From positions 47,393,684 to 47,457,683 of the forward strand of contig NC_089982.1 of NCBI RefSeq assembly GCF_036417845.1: a stretch of 64,000 nucleotides of DNA. Direction: 5' to 3'. Positions 9,001 through 24,000 of this stretch are shown here, piece after piece. The position numbers and the translations under genes are program-made. The first letter of the stretch is position 1, and each line of letters opens with the position of its first letter. Under the pieces are notes generated by a model. That model had not been told where the DNA came from. It made no database searches and was given only the letters and a program-made list of their open reading frames with translations. This DNA is from Apteryx mantelli (Eukaryota > Chordata > Aves > Apterygiformes > Apterygidae).

Positions 9001-12000
9001 GCTTGACCTCGGTAATCTGTTTCATAGACAAAACTGGACACATTTCTTAATGCTATTGCTGAGACATTTGTCAACTATTCCATTTTGTTCAGCAGCTAAT
9101 TTCTTACCTCTACTGGCTGCTTCATGAGTTGGTGAAGGAAGACAGGACTCCCACTGAGCTTTGGCACCATACTCTAACAAGAGCTCAGCACATGATGCAC
9201 TGCCTCTTGAACATGCATTAAATAAAGGTGTCACTCCATCAATTGTTGTAGCATTTACCTAGAATACATAAGATCTATTTAAGAATAGAATTGAAATAAG
9301 GGTAAATTTTTAAACAAGATATAGGTAGTAACTGCATTAAAATACCAACAAATTTACCGCTTAGAATAACATAGCTTAACTGCTGAGTCCCTGTGCTACC
9401 ATCCTCTCATCACACTCCTCAGCTGAAACTAGTTTACTATTATTCTTGTTAAACTATGTTGAATAAAACTAAATACATCTGGTATACTGAAGACCACACA
9501 TTTATATTCAGGCAATAAATGACTTAATTTTCAAAAGTAATTGTACTTAGCTCTTTTCATTGGTACAGAAAATCAAAATCTACATATTGTGTTGCAATAA
9601 TGGGGACCTTTTGTCCGTACCTCTGTCAGACTGCATGCTCCATATTAAATGTGGGAACTATTTGCCATTTTCTTCTGTATTTTTTTACCTCTGTGTTGGA
9701 TATTTCATGGGATGGAGACAGGCTTAATAATAGAGGTTCGCTGTTTTTATACCAACCTAGCCATCTACCAGAACAACTGAATATTCGCAGTCTGATAGAA
9801 TGACAGAGAGAGAGCAGGCAAATTTCTGAGGGCTAACGATACTGAAAGAAGGGACATAAATATCTGGAGAGAAATCCCTCCAGGATTCTGGCATATTCTC
9901 TTCCATGCCCTCTCACTTCCCCCACATCCAATGATCAAAAGTACTAGAAAACTAGAGAGGGGAAAATAAAATTTGTTCTTATAAGTTTGTCTATATTATC
10001 TATAGTTTTGTGTCTTTAGAATCCCTTGTGCTAGCTGAAGTAGAAAGGAATTGTTTTTGGAACACACTTATACATTTTCTTTCTTCTGTAGACATTATTC
10101 TACATGTTTCTGAAAACTGACATGCAAGGCCAATATTTCCATAAAGAACACCAGTTTGGAAAAGTATGCATTTAAACTGCTGGACAGTCCCGTGTCAGCC
10201 TGGACCGTAGTGGAAAGCAATCTATGAATCTCATTTTTGTTTTGGGATAACAGATAGAGAGCCTGTTTCAGGAACAAAGAAAAGAGCCAGTGCTCTTCTG
10301 TACTATGTCCAAAGAATCTTAAAGAGTGTGCAGGTGCAGTGTGGCAAAAGATCCTCTGGAGATTAAAAGAATGGTCTCTTACAAGCCACTCAGAGGAAGA
10401 GAAAGCCAATACAGGAGAGAGACACATTCTACATTTTAGAAGAGAAATAATCTAATGTAATTTAGAAGGGAAATAATGTACAGCTGGTGACACACTACTA
10501 ACAGATTTTCTCCAATTCATTAAACTATCTTATTGTCTTCTCAACTCCCCTTTATTTTTCCTGTTATTGCTCTTCTCTTTGATAGCTACTCTTACATACA
10601 TACTTACATGATCCTTTTCTCTCTCATTTTGTTTTTTAACCTATCATCTTTCTGATGATGTTTCTCTGACCCACCACTTTCCTTTGCTATCTTTCAGATG
10701 GCAACTTACTGTAATTAAATGAAATCAATGCAATCAGTAGGGACAGTAAAATGAAATAACAGTTAAAAAAAAAATCACAGAATATATCCTTCTTAGCTAA
10801 ACAAAGGTACTGCACTTCATATAGAAAAAGAAACTCACGTTTGCTCCTGCTTCAAGAAGGATTCTTGCACAGCCAACATGATCTCCCAGGCATGCTTCAT
10901 GAAGTGGAGTGACTTGGTCAATTGTTAGTGTGTCTACATTGTAGCCCTAAGCAAGATATGAATGACATACAAAGATTATAGAAAAGCTGTTAAGAGACAT
11001 TTCCTTACACTGCTATTCAAATTCACAGTTTATATTACTCTAAATATGCTTAAAACTCTACATGCAATAAATAAATCTTGAGTGAGCACAAAAATGAATC
11101 TTTCATCAATCTATGTAGATAAGAGAATGAAAATATGCTTTCAGCTCTTCTTTTTATAAATCAGAAATATTAGAGACTGAAATAGGGTATAAAGGTATAA
11201 AGAGGGTGTAAAGAAGATGGAAGCAGACTCTTGAGGTGTACAGCGATAGGACAAGAGGCAACAAACACAAGTTGGAACATAGAGAAATTCAATTAGTTAC
11301 AAAGGAAAATTCTTCCATCATGGGGGTGGTCAAACCCTGGAAGAGAGGTCCAGAGAGTGTGGGGAATCTCCACCTGTGGAGTTCTTTAAAACTTTGCAAA
11401 TCCCTGAGTCTAAACTGTTCTGTGTTTACACGATTCTCTGTCTCAAGGTCAAACAGGTTTCAGCAAGGAGAACTGTTCTCAGACTGATAAAATGATGGAG
11501 CCCTTGAAATTTTCTGCAGTAGGTGTTTTCTGATTCTTTAAAATTAATAATCATCTTTATTGGCTTACATCAAATATATTCTCCAGTATAATTGATCAGT
11601 ATTGTAACAGATAATATTAAACAATACTGCAATATTAAAATTCAGTGATTTACATTCTCTCCCTTTGCTATTTAAAAAAATTTTTTTTTTCTTGTTTCAG
11701 TCACAATCAAGCAAAAAACAGAATCAATGATTCTTCGCCATCAACAAGAATCTTTCTGACCAGCTCTATTTACCTGAGGACTCAAATTAGTGGAACTAGA
11801 GTGACAGAAGAGAGGGTGAGTGATATACATTCAGATACAAAGATTAATTTTTAGAAAGTTTTAAAACAGGGAGTATATTTTAAGTATTAAATTATATCTT
11901 ATGCTATCAAAATTCCAAATGTGAATTGCTCTGAAACATTCAGATGAAAAAAAAGCAAAGCAAAACATACTAAATCCACAGTAACAATCTATGCTGAGAA

Positions 12001-15000
12001 ATTAAGTAACATTATAAAGGAAAGCAATTTTAAGAACACAGCCTTCACCTGTGACAATAAAGTCTTTAGAGAAAGAAGACGTCCTTGACTGGCTGCCTCA
12101 TGCAGAGGTGAGCGATCTGCCCAAGAACCTATATAATAACAACATTTATTGAGTAAACCATATAAATCAGAAGGATTTTGGAATGAATACAGCAAAGCAG
12201 AAAAGATAATGCACAGAATGAAGTCAACTGTCCTTTGAAATTAATTGTTCCCCTTTATAGTCTGTATTTCAAATTATCAGTTTCCAGACAATAAAAACTA
12301 AGTTATATTAACCGTAAGCATTTATATTAAATGATTCTGTGGTACAGCGGAGAACAAAGTATTAATATGGTGATTATATTTCTGTGATTTAATAAATTCA
12401 TCAAATTTTACAAAATAATATAACTTATTTTTGTAGTTGTCATACAGAAACTTATAAACTTCAACACTTTGACATTTTTAGGTCTAAAACAGACATAGAC
12501 CTGCCTGAAAAAGCTAAAAAAGCTGCTAAGGTGTGTGAAATGCAACAGGGAAATCCCTATTCATGATGAGATTCATCTGCTGCTACTACACAAGTGCAAG
12601 GAGAGAAATACAGAGTGAGAATCCATCTTCCATCCCAAAATTTTTGCCATTTTCTGGAATGTACTGTGCAGTACTCTAAAAGAATTCAGCAAATCAGTAG
12701 GGTTTTACAGACTAGTGATGAGAATGGGCACAGAATCACATACAGAATGACCGAAAAGATTAAGACTGTTCAACCTGAATAGAAACAAGGGGATAGTTAA
12801 AAACATAAAATAACAGACAATATGGAAAATATAAGAGCTTCTAGCTTCCTTTTCCCATAACTAAAGGGGCCATTCTATGAAACTAAAACTTAATCATGTG
12901 TAAGACTATCTTCTCACAGAACTTACAACTACACTGTGGAACTCAGTGCCACTGGATGCTATTGAGACAGGAAAAAAAAATTAGAAAAATTAAAGCGCAA
13001 CTGAACATTTAAGTTTTCATAAGACTAGATAAAACTGATTATAGAACTAAAATACTGGAGATTTGGAAGTTTTAATCTGGGCCTTAAAAATGCAAGATTT
13101 CTATTATGTTGTAGCATCCAGTACCTGTGAAGTTTCCTGTACTCTTTTTTTATCTGTGTGAATAGCTGGACCATAGGTAAGATCCAGATTCCAATATTCT
13201 TTCAGAACCATTTGCTCTAAGCTCTGATCATGTGTGTGTGTGTCTGAGTGTGTGTGAACACATGCTGTTCCCTATACTTTTTATTTTGCATTTATTAAAT
13301 ATCTTGCAATTCTTATTTTTAGTGAGAATAGCTGAGGTAAAAAATACAGACATAAAAATTGTTCGGGATTTTAAGGGGCTTGATACTACAGTAACAGAGC
13401 TGAGAAATTTTAAACTGACCTGATTTTTAGAAAGTGTCAACATTTCCTCTCTTCCACTCCAATAAGCTCAAGTATAGTTATCCTGTTACAAGCTGGATGT
13501 GTACAATCACTATGAAAATTTTGACCAGTGCTCTCCTCCTTCCTTAGTATTATTAGAACCAGCACTCAAGAAAGTTTTCAAAAACACTGGATACATTAAT
13601 TTCCAATAATTGCTCAAAAGTAATTAAAAGCTGTATTTAGAAACTGTTTTTGAAATTTTGTCCCTCTGTCTTCACTGAAGAGAATTTCTCTTGCTCAACA
13701 GTTTATTTTATTCCTAAATTAAGAGGAAAAAAAAAAAGAAAGACACTTAACTATTATATAAAAAAACAACTAAGAAAATTATAAATGTCATTAAGTCTTT
13801 ATGCACATTAAATATATTCATACTTAGGACATTTTTGTGACCAGGTATAATCCTAACAGAACAGAGACACAGGCAGGATCTGAAAGAAATGCTTTTTGCA
13901 TTCTCCTTTCCTACATCTCTTTCCCTTCTAGATTGCTCAGAAGAATGACATCTGTTGATGTCTTTATTTCAGTGACATTAGAGAACCAAATGATGCTGGA
14001 TCCCATTCCAAGCTCAATTTTGCACCTAGACCTACTTTATCTCCCTGCTTTCAAGTAGGGACATTGAACAGCTAACTGTTTCTGCTAAATCTATTAAATA
14101 CAAAACGCTTAGTTTTGTTGGCAGCTCTATAAAAAAAAAATCTGTAAGTATAATGACTGCAGAAAGATTCTGTTCAATCCAAATTTGGAAAAAATTTTCA
14201 CATTCCAATTGATTTATCATGAAGCATAATAACTCATCATTAAGTATCAAGTGGACAGGAACATGTTCAAAATAAATGCCTATCTTATAAATAAATCGGT
14301 GTCTTCAAAAGAATTAAATTTTTTGTTTAGCTTCCTGCCTCCTGCTAATCTAAAAGTTTGCCATGTCTGTTACTTAGAAAGCATTAACAAGAACATAAAT
14401 GGTAAATTTTCAATTCATTGTTGTCTGTAACAGCGGTATTAGCAAACATATTCTATTCAAAAACTGTTAATGTATTAAGTCCCTACTGATGTAGTCTCTG
14501 ACAGATGCTGAAGGCAAAGTATCCCTAACTAAATTTAGAAACCACATTAGTTCCAAGCTCAGTGGTATATAGCTTACCAGGAAGGGCAGCCTACCCTGCT
14601 CTGTAAACACTAAAGAGAAACAATAAAGATATTCATTGTATTAACAGGCAAGGTTAAAAAAAAATTATTACAAAATATACAATACCTAAATCTCCATCTC
14701 CCCATGGCACTTCCAGCCAGCTGCAATTATAAATCCTACTCATGTCTTTCAATCCAAAATAAAAATCTGTTCTTGCTAGTTGGGCCTGTTCTTAATACAC
14801 TCCAGCTATGTTTGGAAGGAGATCTGCAGCTCACTGTAATATGAACTTTCACCTGTAAAACCTCTGCAGTAAACACAGCTCTAAGATATGAACTCAAACA
14901 GTTGCCAGTTTCTTTTCTTACGCTAAAGGGCAGTGGTTCTTTTTTTATTTTTCCCGTTTCTTTAAAAAAAAAAAAAAAAAGCGCTTTGAATAGTGCCAGC

Positions 15001-18000
15001 ATCTGTGCATTTGCTTTCCAAGAGAGCCTAACTGGAAGTTCAACACGAGCGAAATTCATAGTGAAATCAATAGAAGCTTGAACTGCATACAGACTGCAGG
15101 ACAAACGCTTCCTTTTTTAACCTCATGTAATTAGACACATGAATCAATAGTTTAGTATACTCGAAAATCAGTATTAGTAAATAGCTTTGTAAGGGATGCC
15201 CTGCCAAATGTTCATATGGTATTTTACTACTTTCTCACAATATATTAGAAAAGAAATAAGCATAGAAGATTTAAAGCATACCAAATGCTACTCATTCTGG
15301 GTTTTTCTTTTAGCAGTTCACTACTGTGTCAATTAAGTTCTTAACAATTTGGGGTCATTAAAATGAGTTTTTGGTAACTGTCAGCAGTGAAAGTCTCACC
15401 TCTAAGTTATACATTATGATATATATCTAGAAATTATAAACATAACATATATAATTACTCTGTGTGTGTGTGTGTGTGTGTATACACATACACACAAGAA
15501 AGTGAAACACTGATGAACACTGGAGAGAATATTGCTTTTGAATCAATCATCACACAGACTTTCAAAATTTGGGGATTTCATTCCAAATTCGAATGCCAGC
15601 AACTTCCAATGTTTGAAAACCACACAAAATTTTTTCCACACAGTTCAACTTCTGATACAGCCATGTTACATGCTAACACATTATTTTTGCCAGACTAACT
15701 GTATCATATTCAATGAATAAGTTAGCATTCAAATTATTTTATATCTTCATATCTAAAAGGATCTCTTGCTCTTTAGCACATGCTATCCAAACCACAATCT
15801 AAACATAAAATTATCAATTTGTATTGTCTTTTCCATGGTATACTCCCAATAACAAAAGAATACTTCAAAACCCTTACTAAATCTATCTTCGCAACATTGT
15901 CCAGTCATACTATTTTATAACTAAGGAACCAAAAGACAGAGTTTTAAGGCTCAAATTGATCAAGTTTTTCCAGAGTATTTAGGCATTATAGCTTACATTT
16001 AAAGCACTGTTCAATTATGGTTATGAGAGCTTGGAACTTATGAAATTTCAGCCTCAGATAGTATCAGGAATAACTATTACCACTCAAAAAACTTTTAGGT
16101 TAGATGACTCATCTTGAGCCATCTAGATGCCACAGCAGATACACGAACAGAATGCAGGTTTAGAAATGGAACTCAAAAAAATTATCCCTTTTTTCTTGTG
16201 AATTCCTACCTCATTCACTACATGCCTTCTAATCTTTCCAATAAATAGGAATACACAGGGCATATTTTTTCGTATATAAACCTAATCCATTCTCAGAACA
16301 TAGTCCATCTTATGCATTGAAGGGAGCAGAAGTTCTGTGGAAAAGTACAGCATGTGGCCATGTTGTCAAATTTTGTGTTATAATACATCAGAGGTCAAAT
16401 CAGCATGGCATAGGCAATATATCTTTTAACACTTCCTAAATTTGGAGTGCTTGGAATTGCAACTCAACATACTTTTAATACATTTTAGTGGCTCATGTTT
16501 CTCTGTTAAAAGTCCTTTAAAAAAGCAACAGCAGTATCCAAACATGGCTTGCTTGGCTTCCACCAGTATAGAAGCAACATTATGCTACACAAAGGCAGTG
16601 GTAATGGCAATGGCAGCAGCGGCAGCAGTTATTCCTGGCTCCGTACTGGGCTTTGCATATGCAGGAAGAAGCGTGTCAGGCCCCTTCTCCTGTCATGTGA
16701 AAGCACAGCAACAACTGCTCCTTCCTCTGTCCATTAGTCACACAGTTTGTTTTTCCACCTCCCTAAAGGATCAACAACTGGCTAGATTTTTGTCCAGCCT
16801 AAAGTAGCTTGCAAACTATGCCACAGCAAGAGCACCAAGAGGTAAAATCCTATTAACCGCTAAACTTCTGTAATCAATAGAGACTGTTAGACCCACATCC
16901 TATTCTTTGGTTTGAGTGTGTGGAGCAGCTGGTAGTATTCTTAGACTGTTAAAATTTCCTTGCACTAATAACCAAAGCAAAAGAAGAGTTTTTCCAGTGG
17001 ACTTTCCAAGTAGCAGCTGACAGAAAAGGAATACTGATGTTCTGAGCTGACTTCAGATTTTGGAGGACTTCTGTCTGGAGGAATTTTTGACCTGGGCTCA
17101 ACAAATAGTCTCTAGCCCTAAACCAGACTGCAAGTAATTTTGCCCAAGCTGGGCTCATAATTCTCAGTATTTTTCCAGTCTTCTGTCAGAGAGTAACTGC
17201 TACAGACAGTACCCAGTTGGCCAGCAAAGCTGCACCCAGTGTGCTGATTTTTGCCAAATCCAAGAGATTTTGCTAAAATAGCCTGGTTGCGGCCCTCATG
17301 CCATTGGGCTGAAGATCTTTTCCTAGTCTGGCTCTACTCTTTTTTCCCTTCTATCCAAATCTACTATGACATATGTCTCCTGTCCCCTTGGCCACTTTTA
17401 GCCCATTTTACAATCTGCAGACATTATGCATTCCAGTATGACGTCCTCTGGCCTTGCTATGCTAGGGTGGCTGGGGAAGACAGTCAAGTTTGGATGCCTG
17501 TATGGATCCTTCAGACCTGCTATTACATATGCCTACTGTTCAAGCAACATGCAACTAATGGAAGCATCAACTACAACAGAAGCCTCTCAGAAGCTTCAGG
17601 ATGTCTATCAGAGAGCATATATGTGCAGTTTGGCCATCACAAAGAAGCCGTAAGTAGCCTGACCTTGTTAAGATGGAATCTTCAGAAAAATTTACTTTCC
17701 ATATTTTGCTGTGATTTTTTGAAATTTTCAAATCTTGGCTAACTGTGGATAATTCTTTATAAAAATGGCAAAAAAGCCTGTTCTGATCCATATCAAGGAG
17801 CAGCTAGTGCTAACATTTTTAAACAAAATATCTGTAAAACTTCTCTTCTGATGAAGACTGCCCTTGTTCTTAGAAACTGCTGATCTAATAAGCTGAAATG
17901 TTCATAAATAAAAGTTACTATAGATCAAGGAATTTTAGCCCAAATGGCGAACAATAAGAGGGTAAAAGGTACACTGCAGGTTAATACTAATGAATAAATA

Positions 18001-21000
18001 TAACCTTACAATACTGTTGCAGTTGAATCGTCACTTGGTAAACTACAGTAACTACTGCTTAAATTCTTGAATATTGCTTAATTCTAAAATTGACAGTACT
18101 GGAAATTAGCAAAGTTATTTTAAGAATGCTTCTTATCCTCCCGTTCACATGCCATATAGGTATGTTTTACAGGGGAATTTCATAATTCTTTTCATGCAAA
18201 ATATATTCAAACCTCTCCCTCTTGTCACCTGCCCTCTCTGCTTTCCTTGACTATTTTATTATCTTCCACTTTTTAAGCACTTACTAATTTCACATTGTCA
18301 ACATTATCAAGTTTTCACTTCCTGCTTTTGTTTGGCTCGCTCCGAGTCTTGGAATACGGTCATTAATTAGGGTTAATGATCACTATTTTAAAAAAATCCC
18401 ACCTTTCAGCTGCCAATTACTCAATTGTACAATTACTCAAAGCTCTCTTTTACACACTTGTTATACTAAGACAAAATTAGAAAAAAATGGAACATACAAT
18501 ATAGCAGTCCTAAACATTTCTATTATCATTCAGTTTATTCCTCATTGCTCAAAATGTCTGTGTCCAGTAACTTAAATACCTCATAAGTACTTCTCTATGC
18601 AAACCCTTACAATTACAAATTTGCCTTTAATATCTTAGCATAGGATGCAGTAATTCTGTCACCTGTATTTCCTCCGTTGCCTTCTGTTTCAGTTACCCCT
18701 AAACTTGGCATATAAAGTTACTCCCCCACCTCCTTTCATTCTCTGTTCTCTCTTGTAAACAATTAGCCCTCAGTATCCAGTTACCTTGTGGCAGGACAGC
18801 AAAAGTCAGGGTAAGCCTTAAATGCTTGCATAAAACAAACAGGGCAGATAAACAAGGAAGAGTAGTTTAGATCAGCTGATTTCAGTGCAGAAAGAACAAC
18901 AAAAAATAGCTTCAATGCCCTTGTGTTAACCCGTGGAAGGTAAAGTGCCACTAACAAACAAGCATTTACATTACAGCTGGAAAGAAATAACAGTTTAAAG
19001 CTAGAACATCATAAACTGGGTCAGCTTCGCATATTTCAGTACACCATCGGTTTGTGAAATGGCTGCTATACTAACCTTGGCTGGTCAGAATACCCCAGCT
19101 AGCTTTTCGTTTCGCAGGACACTCCCCTACGCTTTCTAGGCTTCTTTTGGGGAGATTCTGGTGAGTGCAGCTCCTCTCAACAGCAGTATTTGTTGTCATT
19201 ATTTACTTGTTTCTCGAGGAAAGCTTGTCTATCATTAGTGCAGGTACTCTGGTCTGACGAACATCCACAAATGAATTTCTACTACCTTTTTTTCCTCCTT
19301 TCAGTTTTTCACAAAGGATCTTGTTGTACTTACTGTAGAATGGCTACAACACTGAAATCCATTCAGTAACATTTACTAGCTTGGACTAGTGAGTACACAG
19401 TGGGGGAAGGGAAGGATTGCTCTAGCATTTTCTATTTTTAAAACAGAGAAAGAATCAGCTTAGCTACAGCATGAGTCTTAACTATTTACATGATTTAAAT
19501 GGAAAGAAGGTGTTAATTTTTTCATCGTTAAACCAAAAAGGAAACAGATTCTTAAAGCATAAGTATTCACTGCTTTGTTGCTTGCACAACAAGCAATCTA
19601 AACCAGAAAAAATAGAACTGTGTTTATCAGGATGGCAATTCTTTTATTAAGGATATCTTGAAACAAAAATTATTACTGAATCAGGTTTTACTCATGTGTA
19701 CTTTGCAGTTGAGAGAAATTTTGGAGTTGGGAAGAATCCAATCATGAAACACTTTTGTTTTTTGTTTGTTTTGTTTTTTAAATAGGAGACACGGTATCCT
19801 ACAGATGTCAACTGGAAACTACATCTTGAATAAATAAAAGCTTGGTTTGACCAACAAAACTAGACTTCATTGGTTATTTTGAAAGTCTGATCCCATTATG
19901 AAAGTAAGGCTGCAATTTTATCAAAAGAGGCACAAGTCACTATATTTTAAATATAAGGAAAATAAGGGCAAAAAAATAGAGCAAAATTTTTTCTTTGTTT
20001 GTTTGTTACCATGCACCATGCTGATACCGCACAACAGAAATCTGCAGGAAGAAGCAAAAAGAAATAACTGATCCATGATAAAATTCCAGCATGGAGTGAC
20101 TTCCTTGTACCAGTAATGTGTTAACATACTGCCCTTCCCTTCCCCCTCCTTCCTTCTAGTATTTCCTCACTGTCATCTTCTACTAATATAAAAACTAGCC
20201 ATTTGTAAACTTTTTAAACAAAACTAAACATAACTGTTTTTTTCCTAGTATTATTTCTTTCAGGTACTTGACAAAAATTTATCCCTTAAATGTTGAAATA
20301 ATACACATTTTTTCTATGTCCTTCTTTTGTCTTTAAGAAAAACATAAGTGGCAAGATCATAGTTAGGTGGGACAAGGGGAGGTAGGAGGAGCAGCCGCAA
20401 TCTTTCACCTTGAATTTGCAGTGTATGAGAACTGGTGTGCCTGACTGGAATGTCTTTACAGGAGAACAGAAGTAGGTGGGCTACTTCTATTCTAGCAAGA
20501 GAGAAGAAAACTGCATTCTCACAGAGCTGCTGCAGCTTTCAGAAAGATGTTTTCCTCAGATTCTAGCTAGCTGAATCAGCCAGAATATCTCACAGACTGA
20601 AATAAACACCTCTACCCATCCAGCAATCAGACTCTGCAAGTAAAAGCTGAAACAGAGCAAAAGGGCATGCACATTATAAATATGTCACTTTAATATTAGA
20701 ATTACTTGTTAAATTGTAGTATCTTTTTTCAAGTAAATAAATACAGGAAAATATGATGAATTAACAAGAAACCTTATTGTGTGTATACACAAGTCCATGT
20801 CAGGAAGATATCAGCATTATTCTACAGGTGACAAATAGCTGATGACAATTTCTACATTTTCCATGGCTCTGGGGTTCATCTCAGTTTTACATTCCCTTTC
20901 CATTTAGGATGGAATCCCAAGACTTTCAGGAGAAGGTGGTGAGGATTAAGATCAAGCAAAGCATCCATCACTGCAGGGCAGGGATTGACAGTGGGTTGGG

Positions 21001-24000
21001 AAGACAAGACCTGCATGTTTTTGTAGGAGCTTTGTGGGTGAGGTTGTCAGCTGAGAAGGAAGCTGGGTCTGTTCTGTGAGGTGGTACAAACAGCATGGGA
21101 GTAGTTCATACTGCTTGATTTCCACAGATACTCCAGCCCCACACAGTATTATCGTCACCATCTGCAGAAGTGTGACTTGCAGCAGCAAGGAAACAGCAGG
21201 TGCACAGACAGCTGCCACAGCTTCAAAGGGACAGACCCTCAAGGGAGTCAGCAGCACCTGCTCACTCTCCTCCAAAGAGCTGTATACGAAGCAATGAGCT
21301 GGCAATGGCGGTAGACTACCTCAAAAATTTGCCACCTTCAAGGCAAGGATATTGAGAAAAGTATCTCTATCCCATAGACACTTACCAATGACTATTGTCC
21401 ACCTACTTTGAATACTTTGGAGGACATCAGAATGTAACATATAAAATAAGTACTATCTTTCTTCATGCATTAAAAAAGGCAAAACTCTACCCATTCAGGA
21501 TTCTAGAAGCAGCTTTGCACTAAATTCTGCTAGACAGAACTATTCATCTTCTGGGCAAAAGCCATACAAAAGTCACATTAAAATAGTACATAAAGAAAAG
21601 GTTCTTTTAAAAGAAAGCTAGGCTAACATCAGAAATCAAATTGAAATGCTTTAAAAATATAACTGAGATGTTGATATAAAGAGGAGATGGACATGAGTTA
21701 AAACTGGAGCAAGACTGAAGAACTTTATTTCATTTCCACCTCTAACATGGAATTGCTATGTAATGTTGTTCAAGTCAGCCATCCATGCACTAGTTTACAT
21801 TAACTTTAAAACAGAAGTAAGTATTTATTTACCTTATTCGGTAGTAAAACTATTAATGCTTGAAACTACTCAGGCTTTGTACTCAGATTGTGTCCTTTAG
21901 ATTTTTATAAAAAAGACACTTAAAGAGTTCCAAAATCCACTAACAAAATTTACAACAAAAATCTAAATATACATCCAAGTATATAGTATAGGTTCTTTTA
22001 TCTAAGAAACTACAGTAGACCATATTTTTACCTGCCTTGGTACACAAGCAGTCAGGGAAAGCTTTCAGATTATATTTACCCATGGTAGCAACGCAGCTCC
22101 CTGCACAAAAGGAGCAAGACGAAGGGGCAGACACTACAGTCTTAGAATAAGGAAACTGAAGGCTTTTACTGATGAGCTTGGCCTTTTGACTTAGTTTAAC
22201 TGGCAAACATTAAATAATCCACTATGTTGCACTTCACTAATATTTAGTTCCATTTAATTTATAATGGGAGAACTGTTTCAAGAAATTTTCTTCACAACGT
22301 TTTTTATCCAGATTGTTATAAAAATAAACATTACTACACTTTCAACATTTGTGTGCCAGCAAATAGCTGAGTTTACTCTGTGGGGACAACTGTGTTCTTA
22401 ACAGGTGGGAATGGATATGGAAAGAAATTTTTGTTCCTCTATTTCAATGGGGAGCCCATTCTATTCTGAAGGCTGCTTGTAATGCCATAGAGATGCCATT
22501 TAGTTAATACATAAGAAGATGCATTAATTAAAACAACAACACCAAAAATCAACACATGATGCAGCCTGATACAAACAGTCCACACTCCAAAAATAGCAAT
22601 CTGCCCTGGGAAGAACTGGGTAAATTTGCCCTACTTTCAAATGCCACAGATTAGTCCTTTTTTGTGTGCAACCCTCCTCAGTTTAGCCAAGTGATGTGCC
22701 ACCAGGCTTCCCAAACTATTTTGTGCTTTCAGGTTCAGCCACTCTATCTAGATTTTCAACCAGTATAGTTATGGGGTTACAGCGACTATTCGGAGCCTGC
22801 CACACTGAACTCTGGAATAGGACATGAAACTGCCTTTTCCTCCTTGTATGATACATAGACTGTAAATAGAAGGTGACATGATGGACAGGCTTCCTGGATC
22901 TCAGTGCCAGTACCCTAGGAGTTGCCTGTGATTTAGCATTGTCACAAATGAACCAGAAGATATCTTGAATATTCTTTCCTATACAAGAGGCCAATATTAA
23001 GCAAGTTGGGGAAATAATCACAGAAACACCATTACCTATAAAAACACTGCATCCCAAAAGGCCGTGGGGGTCACTGTTACATCCTGCAGTGCTGACTCAA
23101 CACCAAGGAAATTAAATGTACCATAGCAGTACAGTGATAAAGCTCTAGTAGCATGACAGGGAAAAAAAAATTTTTTTTTTTTAAATCAAATACTTCCATC
23201 AAGCCATGCTCTGTGGCCGATAGGATGATATCAATCATTAGCAAACAACCAGAAGCCTAGGCATTACCCAGGTGTCACCAGCCCCAGCCCTCTGTCCTCC
23301 ACATCTTGCCAACTGCCAGCAGATAAGCAGGTAATACTTAAATGGTCATACCTTCAAGATTATTTATTTATGCACACCAGTGTACTATCTGCCACTATTA
23401 TTTTTAAGTAGTACTTGAGAATCATAAGAAGATCTGACCACATTTACAATGTCTCTCATATTCTCTTTACGAGAAACACTGTAGTGGCTTGCTTGCAAAA
23501 ATTTCCTGTCCATTTCCAGTGCAGGCCAACCAGCTCAGAAATTTCCCCATATGAGGCTTGCAGTCAAGCACCATTTGACACTCATCTGGAACCAACCTGG
23601 TGCATATCAAAATCAAAATCAGATAGTTATAGAGAAGGTAGTTGTTCATTATAAACATATGCCTCTAGCATTATTAGTGCAATCAAACAAGCAGGAAATG
23701 TCATTTCCCTATACCACCATAAGCACCAAAAAAAGCCTATTGCAGACTCCTGCCTCCTTGTATGGTATTGTCACTGCTTCTTATTTGGAAGTCCAAATTA
23801 TTATTAAGATAGTGATAGCATGGATAACTACTAGTTGTCCTACCTCTTCTCCCTAAGATTTTAACACTTTGCAGGCCTTGCACTCTTGGATGCTTGGAAC
23901 CAGATTGGAAGGTTTAGAAAGGGCTTAAATTTCTGATGTTATCAATAAAGGCTCTGCCTCAGCCATCACAGAAGTCAAATATGGAACAATGATACATTTA

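Noticed and set aside
10655-10680. snoRNA-like CTGATGATG and CTGA boxes
   Set aside because: Box spacing is far too short and there is no terminal stem.
16442-17742. Several open frames of 60-163 codons on both strands in ASB5 intron 1
   Set aside because: Different frames overlap without a consistent protein; no domain or family pattern.
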